A model generated the notes under the pieces. It worked only from the letters and a program-made list of their open reading frames with translations. It had not been told where the DNA came from and did not search any database. From assembly GCA_019635485.1 (NCBI GenBank), contig JAHBZL010000004.1, positions 1 through 64,000 of the forward strand: DNA of 64,000 bases, written 5' to 3'. Of this stretch, positions 8,350 to 16,321 are shown in pieces; position 1 is the stretch's first letter; each line of letters begins with the position of its first letter. The translations under genes were made by a program, and so were the position numbers. This DNA comes from Piscinibacter sp. Its GTDB lineage: Bacteria > Pseudomonadota > Gammaproteobacteria > Burkholderiales > Burkholderiaceae_C.

Positions 8350-8994
8350 TCAGGCGCTGCGCCGGCGGCGCAGCTTCGCGCCGATGCCGACCAGGCCGGC
8401 CAGCATCATCGCGATCGTCTCGGGTTCGGGCGCCGGCGAGGCAACGGTCACGAAGCTGTCGCTGCCGCCGTTGGCGAAGCCCTGCGCGTGCAGGCCCACG
8501 CGCAGCGCGCCGGAGTACAGGTCGGCGGCAGTCGTCGTCGAGCCGGTCAGGAAGCGGAAGGACACCCACTCGCCCGGGTTGACGCCGTTGTGCTGGGTCG
8601 GCGAGTTCGAGTCGGCCGCCAGGTCGGCGGTGAAGTTCGGATTCAGGTTCGATGCGCCCGGCAGGTTCGGCGGCGTCGCGCCCCAGCTGAAGCTGACGCC
8701 GGGGCCGCTGGTGATCGTGCCCTGGGCGTAGGTCTGCGCCGGGTTCAGCCAGTCGAAATAGATGTCGGTGATCGACGAGGCCGCCGCACCCTGGTTCGTG
8801 AACAGGAAGTCGACGTAGCCGACGCCCTGCGTCAGCGACAGCCCGAACTGCGCCATCCCGGTGGCGCAGTTGGCGGCGCTGTTGTTGGTCACGCAGGAGA
8901 ACGCGTAGTTCTGCGCCTGGGCGCCCGCGGCGAGGCCGAGCGCCAGCAGCGGCGCGGCAAGGAGGGAGGGGGCGAGACGGAGACGACGGCGCAT
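8350..8994 (-). CDS. PEP-CTERM sorting domain protein
   Basis: This 214-residue secreted protein has a signal peptide (residues 1-27, ending AAGAQAQ) and a C-terminal sorting signal, PAPEPETIAMMLAGLVGIGAKL followed by an Arg-rich tail. That tripartite tail is recognised by exosortase EpsH/XrtA-type enzymes in bacteria with PEP-CTERM exopolysaccharide systems. The central region is rich in Ser, Thr, Asn and Gly and I do not recognise it. The frame is open further upstream, but the Met at 8994 begins the signal peptide and has AGGGAAAG upstream. It is convergent with the amidohydrolase, and no exosortase gene lies in the window. Role unknown; the location inside a catabolic locus may be accidental. 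Confidence 0.85.
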   Translation of the reverse strand: MRRRLRLAPSLLAAPLLALGLAAGAQAQNYAFSCVTNNSAANCATGMAQFGLSLTQGVGYVDFLFTNQGAAASSITDIYFDWLNPAQTYAQGTITSGPGVSFSWGATPPNLPGASNLNPNFTADLAADSNSPTQHNGVNPGEWVSFRFLTGSTTTAADLYSGALRVGLHAQGFANGGSDSFVTVASPAPEPETIAMMLAGLVGIGAKLRRRRSA

Positions 8995-9077
8995 GACAGT
9001 GGCTTTCCCTGGAGATCTTGTGGGCACGATCGTAGCGGCCAGGCCGCGCCGGACCGGCCCCGGATCCGGGGATAGCG

Positions 9078-10874
9078 CTACGCACGACCCACCCGCGCTT
9101 CGGGGGGGGCCTGGTACAACAACTCCACCTCCGCCGCGCGCCGCTTCAGCACCGCGGCCTGGTTGATGTAGCCCTTGTCGGTGATCTCGCCCGCATCGGG
9201 GTTCGGCGGCTCGCCGAGCCAGCGGGCACGTGTCGGCGTCTGCGACGAACCGCCGCCATCGGCGCGCAAGTCGGCCAACGCGTCGCGGGCGCGCGCGTCC
9301 AGTTCCTCCGGGGCCAGGCCCTTGGCCGCCGGGCTGGGGAACAGCAGCACGCCGACCTCGGCGCGGTCGTGGCCGGTGATCACGGCGTCCTGCACCAGCG
9401 GGGCCAGCGCCGAGACCACGCGCAGCCGCAGCGTGCCCACCGACACCCAGGTGCCGGAGGACAGCTTGAAGTCCTCCGCGACGCGGCCGTCGAAGGCCAC
9501 GCCCCGCTCGGGCCGCTCCGGATCGACCAGCCGGCCGGCGTCGCCGATGCGGTAGTAGCCCTCCTCGTCGAAAGCCGCGGTGGTCTGCGCCGGCGCGTTG
9601 CGGTAGCCGGGGAACACGGAGACGCCGCGCACGCGCATCTCGAGCTTCTCGCCGCTGGGCACGAACTTCAGCTCCATGCCCGGCAGCGGCAGGCCGATGC
9701 AGCCCGCGCGTTCGAGCCGCCAGTGCGCGCTCGTGATCGCGGGCGAGGTTTCGGTCGAGCCCCAGGAGGTGGTCAGCCAGACCGGCTCGTCGCGCACCCG
9801 GCGCGCCACCGCCTCGAGGCGCTGCCAGCTCGACGGCGCCAGCGCGGCGCCGGCGTAGAACACCATGCGCAGCCGCTCGAAGAAGCGGCGCGCGAAGGCC
9901 TCGTCCTGCTCGAGGAAGGGCAGCAGCATGTCGAAGCCGCGCGGCACGTTGAAGTACAGCGTCGGCGGCACGTCGCGCAGGTTCGCGACCGTCTTCTCCA
10001 CCAGGCCCGGCGCCGGCCGCCCCTCGTCGATGTACAGCGTGCCGCCGTGCCGCAGCACCAGGTTGAAGTTGTGATTGGCGCCGAAGGTGTGGCTCCACGG
10101 CAGCCAGTCCAGCACGACCGGCTTCTCCCGCTCGAGGAAGCGCCAGGCCTGCGCGATCATCTGCTGGTTCGCGCACAGCATGCGGTGCGTGTTGATGACC
10201 ACCTTCGGGTGCCCCGTCGAGCCCGAGGTCAGCAGGTACTTGGCATGGTCGTCCGGCTGGATCGCCTCGAAGGCCTGGCGCACGGCGCCGCTCTCGGCGG
10301 TGCGGGTCAGCGTGTCGAACGCGAGCGCGCCCGGATGCCGCTCCGCCCCGCGGCTGAACACGGCCACCGCGTTCAGCGCGGCGCTGGCCAGCGCCGCGCC
10401 GTACACCGCCGCGTCGGACGCGTAGACGAGCGCCGGCCCGAGCGTGTTCAGGATGCCCTGGATCTTGCTGTAGTCCTTGGTCAGCCGGCAGTACGCGCTC
10501 GACACGGTGCACACCGGCCGCCCCACGTGCATCGCGGCGAGCAGCAGCAGCGCATGGTCGACCGCGTTGTCCGACAGCACGACGACCGGCCGGCCCGGCG
10601 GCAGGTTCAGCCCGAGCAGGCTCTGCGCGAGGGAGCCGACCGTGCGGCGCACCTGCGCATAGCTCAGCGTGCGCCAGGCTCCGGCCGCGTCGCGTTCGGC
10701 CAGGAAGGGAGCGTCCGGCGTCGCGGCCGCCCAGTGCTCGAGCCACTCGCCGATGCAGCGCGCGTACGGCTTCAGCGGCTCCGGCGAACGCAGCACGAAC
10801 GCGCCGCCATCGAGCTGCAGCCGGACCGTGCGCGGCGGCGCGAGCTGCGCAGGATCGTCGAAGAACGCCGGCAT
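9078..10874 (-). CDS. Second feruloyl-CoA synthetase-like acyl-CoA ligase
   Basis: This 598-residue ANL ligase is paralogous to the one at 4627-6474. It has the P-loop TSGSTGHPKV (about 216-225), GSTETSPA, DGRVAEDFKLSSG and TDKGYINQ motifs and the shared YLL/FLF-TSGST...NTHRMLCANQQ stretch. I start at the ATG at 10874, which has GGAG six bases upstream; the frame is open further but upstream starts would place coding sequence over the operators. It is divergent from a TetR gene and behind an operator. It probably activates an aromatic acid related to, but distinct from, the substrate of the first ligase. Confidence 0.87.
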   Translation of the reverse strand: MPAFFDDPAQLAPPRTVRLQLDGGAFVLRSPEPLKPYARCIGEWLEHWAAATPDAPFLAERDAAGAWRTLSYAQVRRTVGSLAQSLLGLNLPPGRPVVVLSDNAVDHALLLLAAMHVGRPVCTVSSAYCRLTKDYSKIQGILNTLGPALVYASDAAVYGAALASAALNAVAVFSRGAERHPGALAFDTLTRTAESGAVRQAFEAIQPDDHAKYLLTSGSTGHPKVVINTHRMLCANQQMIAQAWRFLEREKPVVLDWLPWSHTFGANHNFNLVLRHGGTLYIDEGRPAPGLVEKTVANLRDVPPTLYFNVPRGFDMLLPFLEQDEAFARRFFERLRMVFYAGAALAPSSWQRLEAVARRVRDEPVWLTTSWGSTETSPAITSAHWRLERAGCIGLPLPGMELKFVPSGEKLEMRVRGVSVFPGYRNAPAQTTAAFDEEGYYRIGDAGRLVDPERPERGVAFDGRVAEDFKLSSGTWVSVGTLRLRVVSALAPLVQDAVITGHDRAEVGVLLFPSPAAKGLAPEELDARARDALADLRADGGGSSQTPTRARWLGEPPNPDAGEITDKGYINQAAVLKRRAAEVELLYQAPPEARVGRA

Positions 10875-10882
10875 ACCTTGCT

Positions 10883-10900
10883 CCATACACTTCTGTATGG
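10883..10900. promoter_or_regulatory. TetR-type operator O1
   Basis: CCATACACTTCTGTATGG has perfect 7-base arms, CCATACA and TGTATGG, around a 4-base centre. It sits just upstream of the ligase start and touches its ribosome-binding site. A near-identical dyad lies at 10953-10970, on the tetR side. Confidence 0.7.
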
Positions 10901-10952
10901 ATTGCATCGTAGGCAACCTGCACGATATTGCACTCGGTGATTCCACCAAGTT

Positions 10953-10970
10953 CCATGCAGCGCTGTATGG
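10953..10970. promoter_or_regulatory. TetR-type operator O2
   Basis: CCATGCAGCGCTGTATGG has the same CCATrCA-N4-TGTATGG layout as O1, with one arm mismatch. It lies 14 bases upstream of the proposed tetR start, consistent with autoregulation. The centres of O1 and O2 are 70 bases apart. Confidence 0.65.
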
Positions 10971-10984
10971 CATCATGTCCGCCC

Positions 10985-11551
10985 ATGCCCCGCAGCACGC
11001 TGCTCCCCGAGGACTGGATCACCGCCGCGACGGCGGTGCTGATCGATCGCGGCATTGACGCCGTGCGCGTGGACCTGCTGGCGCGCGAGCTGGCCGTCAC
11101 GCGCGGCAGCTTCTACTGGCATTTCAAGGACCGCGAGGACCTGCTGCAGGCCGTGCTGAACGGCTGGCGCGACGCCGCCACCGAGCAGGTGATCCACCGC
11201 TTCGAGGGCCGGCAGGCGGAACCGCGCACGCTGATCGCCGAGCTGATCTCGCTGCCGTTCCGCGGCCGCGCAGCCGAGCGCGCGGCGCGCATCGAACTCG
11301 CCATCCGCGCCTGGGCGCGCCGCGACGCCCTCGCGCGCGCCGCGGTCGACGAGGTCGACGCCCGGCGCATCGCCTACATCGCGCAGTGCTTCTCGGCGCT
11401 CGGCTTCGCGATCGCCGAGGCGCGCTCGCGCGCGTTCCTGCTCTACGCCTACGAGGTGGCGGAGTCGCTGCTCGCGCGCCAGGGCACGGCGGCGCAGAAG
11501 AAGGAGCGCAGCGCGCTGCTGCAGCGGCTGGTGCTGGCCCGGCTGGACTGA
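10985..11551 (+). CDS. TetR/AcrR-family transcriptional regulator
   Basis: This 188-residue regulator has an N-terminal TetR helix-turn-helix (VRVDLLARELAVTRGSFYWH, about residues 27-46) followed by KDREDLLQAVL, and an all-helical ligand domain. I start at MPRSTLLPEDW (10985). In-frame ATGs at 10928, 10955 and 10967 exist but none has a clear ribosome-binding site, so the start is uncertain and the mRNA may be nearly leaderless. It is divergent from the second CoA ligase and flanked by two matching dyads. It probably represses that ligase and itself, with an aryl-CoA or aromatic acid as inducer (inference). Confidence 0.85.
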   Translation: MPRSTLLPEDWITAATAVLIDRGIDAVRVDLLARELAVTRGSFYWHFKDREDLLQAVLNGWRDAATEQVIHRFEGRQAEPRTLIAELISLPFRGRAAERAARIELAIRAWARRDALARAAVDEVDARRIAYIAQCFSALGFAIAEARSRAFLLYAYEVAESLLARQGTAAQKKERSALLQRLVLARLD

Positions 11552-11567
11552 ACGCCGCTCGCGCCGA

Positions 11568-11581
11568 TTGAGCGCGATCAA
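11568..11581. promoter_or_regulatory. FNR/Anr-type box upstream of usp gene
   Basis: TTGAGCGCGATCAA matches the FNR/Anr consensus TTGAT-N4-ATCAA at 9 of 10 specified positions. Its centre (11574.5) is 41.5 bases upstream of about 11616. That is the start predicted by a weak -10-like TACCGT at 11604-11609, and -41.5 is the class II activation distance. It suggests low-oxygen induction of the stress-protein gene. Confidence 0.55.
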
Positions 11582-11637
11582 GTCCGCCGGTGGCTCGCCG
11601 GCCTACCGTGCATGCCGTTGCACACCCGGAGCCCGCG

Positions 11638-12459
11638 ATGAGCACGCTGAAGACGATCCTGGTCCATGCCGATGCGACCGCGCAGGCCCCCATGCGGCTG
11701 AAGCTGGCCGAACAGCTCGCCGCCGCGCACGGCGCCGCTGCCACCGCGCTGTACGCCGCCACGTCGGCGCTGACGCGCTATCCGATGGCGCTGGCGGCCG
11801 GCGGCGAGATCGGCAGCACGCTGGTGGAACTGGACCGGCAGCGGCGCACGGCCGCGCAAGCTCAGTTCAAGGCCAGCGTCGACGCGCGCCGCATGGCCTG
11901 GCGCGAGGGCGCCGGCCTGCCGGTCGCGGACCTGGTGCAGCACGCCTGGTACACCGACCTGCTGCTGCTCGGCCAGCACCCGCCGGGGCCCGCGACGGAT
12001 GTCGACGTGCCGGCCGACTTCGTCTCCTCGGTGATCCTGGACAGTGGCCGGCCGGCCCTGGTAGTACCGGCGATCCCGCGCGAGCCGACGCCGCTGCGGC
12101 GTGTGCTGATCGCCTGGAAGGCGACCCGCGAGTCCGCGCGTGCGGTCAGCGCGGCATTGCCGCTGCTGCAGCAGGCCAACCACGTGCAGGTGGTCGCGTT
12201 CGACGAAGGCGAGGGGCTGCAGGCCGAATCGGGCATCGTCGACTACCTGCGCGCGCACGGCGTCGGCGCCAGCCTGCAGCGCGACACGGCACTGCGGCAC
12301 GAACTCGGGGAACAGCTGCTCTCGCTGGCGGCCGACGAGCAGGCCGACCTGCTGGTGATGGGCTGCTACGGCCACGGCCGCGCACGGGAGTGGGCGCTCG
12401 GCGGGGCCACGCGCACCGTGCTGCAGTCGATGACGCTGCCGGTGCTGTTCTGCCACTGA
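11638..12459 (+). CDS. Universal stress protein, tandem Usp domains
   Basis: This 273-residue cytoplasmic protein has two Usp domains. The second (about 155-273) ends with MGCYGHGRAREWALGGATRTVLQ, which follows the Gly-x2-Gly-x9-Gly-Ser/Ala ATP-binding pattern. The first (KTILVHADATAQAPMRLKLA) is degenerate. The ATG at 11638 has GGAG seven bases upstream. Tandem-Usp proteins in proteobacteria are often induced by low oxygen, and an FNR-like box lies in the promoter region. It faces a second usp gene (12502-12963, convergent). Confidence 0.85.
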   Translation: MSTLKTILVHADATAQAPMRLKLAEQLAAAHGAAATALYAATSALTRYPMALAAGGEIGSTLVELDRQRRTAAQAQFKASVDARRMAWREGAGLPVADLVQHAWYTDLLLLGQHPPGPATDVDVPADFVSSVILDSGRPALVVPAIPREPTPLRRVLIAWKATRESARAVSAALPLLQQANHVQVVAFDEGEGLQAESGIVDYLRAHGVGASLQRDTALRHELGEQLLSLAADEQADLLVMGCYGHGRAREWALGGATRTVLQSMTLPVLFCH

Positions 12460-12501
12460 GCGGGCGGGCCGCGCCGGGCGCGCCCGGTCGACTCAGGCAA
12501 C

Positions 12502-12963
12502 TCAGGCGTCCTCGTCCGGCTCCACCTCCGGCGGCGGCGGGTGGCGCACGATCGTCACCGGCAGCGCCGCATCGTGCAGCAACGCATGCGCGACGGAACC
12601 GAGCCGCGTGCCCGGCGTGTCGCCCTTGCCGCGCGCGCCCATCACCACCAGCGCACAGCCCTGCTCCTCGGCGATGTCGTGCAGCATCGCCGCCGGGGCG
12701 CCAGTGGCGATGGCCTGCTCGAACTCGACGCCGGCCGCTTCGCACATCGCCGCCGCATCCTGCAGCGAGTGCTCGCCGGCCGAGCGGCTGATCGCCTCGA
12801 TCGCTTCCGCGTCGTGCACGCGCAGCAGTTCCCACAGGCTGGCCGGCTCCTGCACGTTGGCGAGCACGAGGCTGCCGCGCAGCCCCTGGCGCAGCAGGTC
12901 CAGCGCGTGCTGCACGGCATCGAGCGAGGCGCTCGAGCCGTCGACCGGGACGAGGATCTTCAT
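12502..12963 (-). CDS. Universal stress protein, single domain
   Basis: This 153-residue UspA-fold protein starts KILVPVDGSSASLDAVQHAL and has the nucleotide-binding loop MGARGKGDTPGTRLGSVAH near residue 115, the Gly-x2-Gly-x9-Gly-Ser pattern of ATP-binding Usps. The C-terminus ends in a Pro/Glu/Asp-rich tail. The ATG at 12963 has TGGAG upstream. It is convergent with the tandem-Usp gene and divergent from the second Liv operon. Confidence 0.87.
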   Translation of the reverse strand: MKILVPVDGSSASLDAVQHALDLLRQGLRGSLVLANVQEPASLWELLRVHDAEAIEAISRSAGEHSLQDAAAMCEAAGVEFEQAIATGAPAAMLHDIAEEQGCALVVMGARGKGDTPGTRLGSVAHALLHDAALPVTIVRHPPPPEVEPDEDA

Positions 12964-13161
12964 CGGTGACTCCAGGGCAAGGCGGCCGCCCTCGGCGGCC
13001 CGCACCGCAAGACTACCCGAGACCGAAGCCGTGTTTCCTGAGCTCACGCGCCTGCGGGTCCGTGCGCCCCGCCGCCGGGTTGGCTTCTGTCAAACCCCGA
13101 TGGCCCGCGTGCGCCCGGGGCGGCTAGCATGCGACGCTTCTACGGACCCCGGAGCCTGCCC

Positions 13162-14325
13162 ATGACCGCCCCCGCCCGCCTCGCGGCCGCCGCCCTCGCC
13201 GCCCTGTGCGCCGCGCCCGCCGCCTTCGCCCAGTCCGGCCCGATCAAGGTCGGCCTGATGCTGCCCTACACCGGCACCTACGCCGCGCTCGGCAACATGA
13301 TCGAGAACGGCTTCAAGCTGTACGTGCAGGAGCAGGGCGGCAAGCTCGGCGGGCGCGAGATCGAGTACTTCAAGGTCGACGACGAGAGCGATCCCTCGAA
13401 GGCGACCGACAACGTCAACAAGCTGATCAAGCGCGACCAGGTCGACGTGCTGGTCGGCACCGTGCACAGCGGCGTCGCGCTCGGGATGGCCAAGGCGGCC
13501 AAGGAGAACAACACGCTGCTGATCGTGCCGAACGCCGGCGCCGACGCGATCACCGGGCCGATGTGCGGCCCGAACATCGTGCGCAGCAGCTTCAGCAACT
13601 GGCAGCCGGGCTACTCGACCGGCGTGGTCGCGGCGCAGAAGGGCTACAAGCGCGCGATGACCATCACCTGGAACTACGCCGCCGGCGCCGAGACCGTCAA
13701 GGGCTTCACCGAGGCCTTCGAGAAGGGCGGCGGCAAGGTCATCAAGGACCTGAACCTGCCGTTCCCGAACGTCGAGTTCCAGGCCCTGCTGACCGAGATC
13801 GCGGCGCAGAAGCCGGACGTCGTGTTCGCCTTCTTCGCCGGCGGCGGCGCGGTCAAGTTCGTCAAGGACTACGACGCGGCAGGGCTGCGCAAGACCATCC
13901 CGCTGTTCGGTTCGGGCTTCCTGACCGACGGCACGCTGGAGGCCCAGGGCGCCGCGGCGCAGGGCCTGCAGACCACGCTGCACTATGCCGACAGCCTGGA
14001 CACGCCGCGCAACAACGCCTTCCGCAAGAGCTTCGCGCTGACCTACAAGCAGAACGCCGACGTGTACGCGGTGCAGGGCTACGACGCGGCGCAGATCCTC
14101 GGCGCCGGGCTCGCGGCCGTGAAGGGCGACCTCTCGAAGCGCGACGCGCTGACCGCCGCGATGCGCAAGGTCACGGTGGACAGCCCGCGCGGCAAGTTCA
14201 CGCTGTCCAAGGCCGGCAACCCGGTGCAGGACATGTACCTGCGCGAGGCCAAGGGCGTCAACAACGAGTTCCGCTCGGTCGCCGTCAAGGGCCTCGCGGA
14301 CCCGGCGCGCGGCTGCCGGCTCTGA
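13162..14325 (+). CDS. Periplasmic substrate-binding protein of second Liv-type operon
   Basis: This 387-residue type-I periplasmic binding protein has a signal peptide (residues 1-24, ending PAAFAQ) and the mature start SGPIKVGLMLPYTGTYAALG. I use the ATG at 13162 with GGAG seven bases upstream instead of the earlier in-frame ATG at 13129. It is only distantly like the receptor at 2242-3378 and resembles receptors annotated for benzoate- or amide-type ligands. First gene of a complete operon with livH, livM, livG, livF and an Abm/Dabb-fold gene. Ligand unknown; an aromatic or organic acid is likely. Confidence 0.9.
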   Translation: MTAPARLAAAALAALCAAPAAFAQSGPIKVGLMLPYTGTYAALGNMIENGFKLYVQEQGGKLGGREIEYFKVDDESDPSKATDNVNKLIKRDQVDVLVGTVHSGVALGMAKAAKENNTLLIVPNAGADAITGPMCGPNIVRSSFSNWQPGYSTGVVAAQKGYKRAMTITWNYAAGAETVKGFTEAFEKGGGKVIKDLNLPFPNVEFQALLTEIAAQKPDVVFAFFAGGGAVKFVKDYDAAGLRKTIPLFGSGFLTDGTLEAQGAAAQGLQTTLHYADSLDTPRNNAFRKSFALTYKQNADVYAVQGYDAAQILGAGLAAVKGDLSKRDALTAAMRKVTVDSPRGKFTLSKAGNPVQDMYLREAKGVNNEFRSVAVKGLADPARGCRL

Positions 14326-14330
14326 TCCGA

Positions 14331-14412
14331 CCCACCCCCGGAGCGCTGCGCGCTCCCCCTCGAGGGGGCATCGCCAGCGGACCGGCGCAGCCGGGTCCGC
14401 GGCGATCGCTGG
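14331..14412 (+). repeat. Intergenic palindromic repeat, copy B (between livK and livH)
   Basis: Three hairpins follow each other. GGAGCGC-TGC-GCGCTCC has 7-base arms. CCCCCTCGAGGGGG is a perfect 14-base palindrome. A long stem, TCGCC-a-GCGGACC with GGTCCGC-GGCGA, has one bulged A. The reverse complement aligns with copies A and C. It lies between the binding-protein stop and the livH start, in the same position and orientation as copy A has in the first Liv operon. Confidence 0.8.
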
Positions 14413-14436
14413 ATGGGTTGAGGTGTAATCCAACCG

Positions 14437-15309
14437 ATGGACCTCGCGACCTTCCTCGTCCAGTGCCTGAACGCCGTCCAGTACGGGCTGCTGCTGTTCC
14501 TGGTCGCGAGCGGGCTGACGCTGATCTTCGGGATCATGGGCGTCATCAACCTGGCGCACGGCAGCTTCTACATGATCGGCGCCTACCTGGCCTTCGTGCT
14601 GGCGCCGTATTTCGGTGACTGGTACCTGACCAAGCTGCTGGTCGGCGTGCTGCTGGCCGCGGCCTTCGGCTACCTGCTCGAGTGGGCCTTCTTCAGCTTC
14701 CTGTACCAGCGCGACCACCTGCAGCAGGTGCTGATGACCTACGGGCTGATCCTGGTCTTCGAGGAACTGCGCTCGCTGCTGGTGGGCAACGACGTGCACG
14801 GCGTGCAGGCGCCACAGTGGCTGGCCGGCGGCTTCCGGCTCGGCGAGCTGATGTCCTACCCGTGGTACCGCGTGTTCGCGTCGGTCGCCTGCGTGCTGCT
14901 CGCGCTCGGCATGTACTGGGTCGTCAACCGCACGCGGCTGGGCATGATGATCCGCGCCGGCGCCAGCAACCGCGACATGGTGCGCGGGCTGGGCATCGAC
15001 ATCGCGCGGCTGTACCGGATCGTCTTCGCCGGCGGCGTCGCGCTGGCGGCGCTGGCCGGCATGATCGCCGCGCCGCTGTCCTCGGTGTACCCGGGCATGG
15101 GCGGCAGCGTGCTGATCATCTGCTTCGTCGTCGTCGTGATCGGCGGCATCGGCTCGATCAGCGGTGCGCTGGTGGCCTCGCTGCTGGTCGGCTTCGTCGA
15201 CACCTTCGGCAAGGTCTTCTTCGCCGAGTACAGCGGCATCGGCGTCTACCTGCTGATGGCCGTCATCCTGGTCTGGCGCCCCGAGGGGCTGATGCGCCGG
15301 GGGTTCTGA
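14437..15309 (+). CDS. livH: Branched-chain-type ABC transporter permease LivH
   Basis: This 290-residue LivH-family inner-membrane permease is of usual length. Typical segments are QYGLLLFLVASGLTLIFGIM, INLAHGSFYMIGAYLAF and the C-terminal ILVWRPEGLMRRGF. The ATPase-contact loop RDMVRGLGIDIARLY lies near residue 185. It belongs to the second Liv operon, after a palindromic repeat and 25 bases before livM. Confidence 0.92.
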   Translation: MDLATFLVQCLNAVQYGLLLFLVASGLTLIFGIMGVINLAHGSFYMIGAYLAFVLAPYFGDWYLTKLLVGVLLAAAFGYLLEWAFFSFLYQRDHLQQVLMTYGLILVFEELRSLLVGNDVHGVQAPQWLAGGFRLGELMSYPWYRVFASVACVLLALGMYWVVNRTRLGMMIRAGASNRDMVRGLGIDIARLYRIVFAGGVALAALAGMIAAPLSSVYPGMGGSVLIICFVVVVIGGIGSISGALVASLLVGFVDTFGKVFFAEYSGIGVYLLMAVILVWRPEGLMRRGF

Positions 15310-15334
15310 GCGTGGCGAGCGGAGACCCACGTCG

Positions 15335-16321
15335 ATGAAGGGCTGGCCGGTCCCCGTGCTCGGCGCGCTGCTGCTCGCGCTGCTGCCGGCCGTGCTGAGC
15401 CCGTACATGCAGGACGTGGCGCTGAAGATCCTGGTGCTCGCGACCTTCGCGCTCAGCCTCGAGCTGCTGGTCGGCGCGACCGGGCTGGTCAGCCTGGGGC
15501 ACGCGGCGTTCTTCGGCATCGGCGCCTACACCGTCGTGCTCGGCACCGGCGACGGCGGCCCGGCCTCGATCGCCTGGCTGCTGCCGGCGGCCGTGGGCGC
15601 GGCGGCGGCCTATGCCCTGTTCGTCGGCGCGCTCAGCCTGCGCACGCGCGGCGTCTACTTCATCATGGTCACGCTGGCGTTCGCGCAGATGGCCTACTTC
15701 GTGTTCCACGACACCAAGTTCGGCGGAGGCAGCGACGGCATCTTCCTGTACGTCAAGCCGGTGCTCGAGATCGGCGGCACGACGCTGCTCGACCTGGAAC
15801 ACAAGCTGCACCTGTACTACCTCGTGGTGGGCGCGCTGGTGGCCACGTACGGGCTGCTCGCGCTGGTGAAGCGCTCGCGCTTCGGCCATGCGCTGGCCGG
15901 TATCCGCGCCAACGAACAACGCATGCGCGCGGCCGGCTTCCCGACCTACTGGTACAAGCTGGCCGCTTTCGTGCTGGCCGGTGCGCTGGCCGGGCTCGCG
16001 GGGTTCCTGCTCGCGGTGAAGGACGGCGCGGTCAACCCGGAGCTGCTGTCGTGGCACGAGTCCGGCGCGGTGCTGCTGATGGTCATCCTCGGCGGCATCG
16101 GCAGCCTGCGCGGCGCGGTGCTCGGCGCGGCCGCGTTCACGCTGCTCAAGGAGTTCTACCAGAGCGCCCTGCTCGGGCCGCTGGCCGACCACTGGCAGCT
16201 CACGCTCGGGCTGACCATCATCGCCTTCGTCGCGCTGCTGCCGAACGGGCTGACGGGCCTGTTCTCACGCACGGGCGGCGTCAGCCTGCGCGAGCGCCTG
16301 ACCGGAGCGCGCCGTGGCTGA
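15335..16321 (+). CDS. livM: Branched-chain-type ABC transporter permease LivM
   Basis: This 328-residue polytopic permease has LivM hallmarks: LLVGATGLVSLGHAAFFGIG near residue 45, the ATPase-contact loop ALAGIRANEQRMRAAGFP near 190, and a C-terminal FVALLPNGLTGLF. Unlike the LivM at the left edge it is not fused to an ATPase. Its last 8 bases overlap the livG start codon region. Confidence 0.92.
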   Translation: MKGWPVPVLGALLLALLPAVLSPYMQDVALKILVLATFALSLELLVGATGLVSLGHAAFFGIGAYTVVLGTGDGGPASIAWLLPAAVGAAAAYALFVGALSLRTRGVYFIMVTLAFAQMAYFVFHDTKFGGGSDGIFLYVKPVLEIGGTTLLDLEHKLHLYYLVVGALVATYGLLALVKRSRFGHALAGIRANEQRMRAAGFPTYWYKLAAFVLAGALAGLAGFLLAVKDGAVNPELLSWHESGAVLLMVILGGIGSLRGAVLGAAAFTLLKEFYQSALLGPLADHWQLTLGLTIIAFVALLPNGLTGLFSRTGGVSLRERLTGARRG

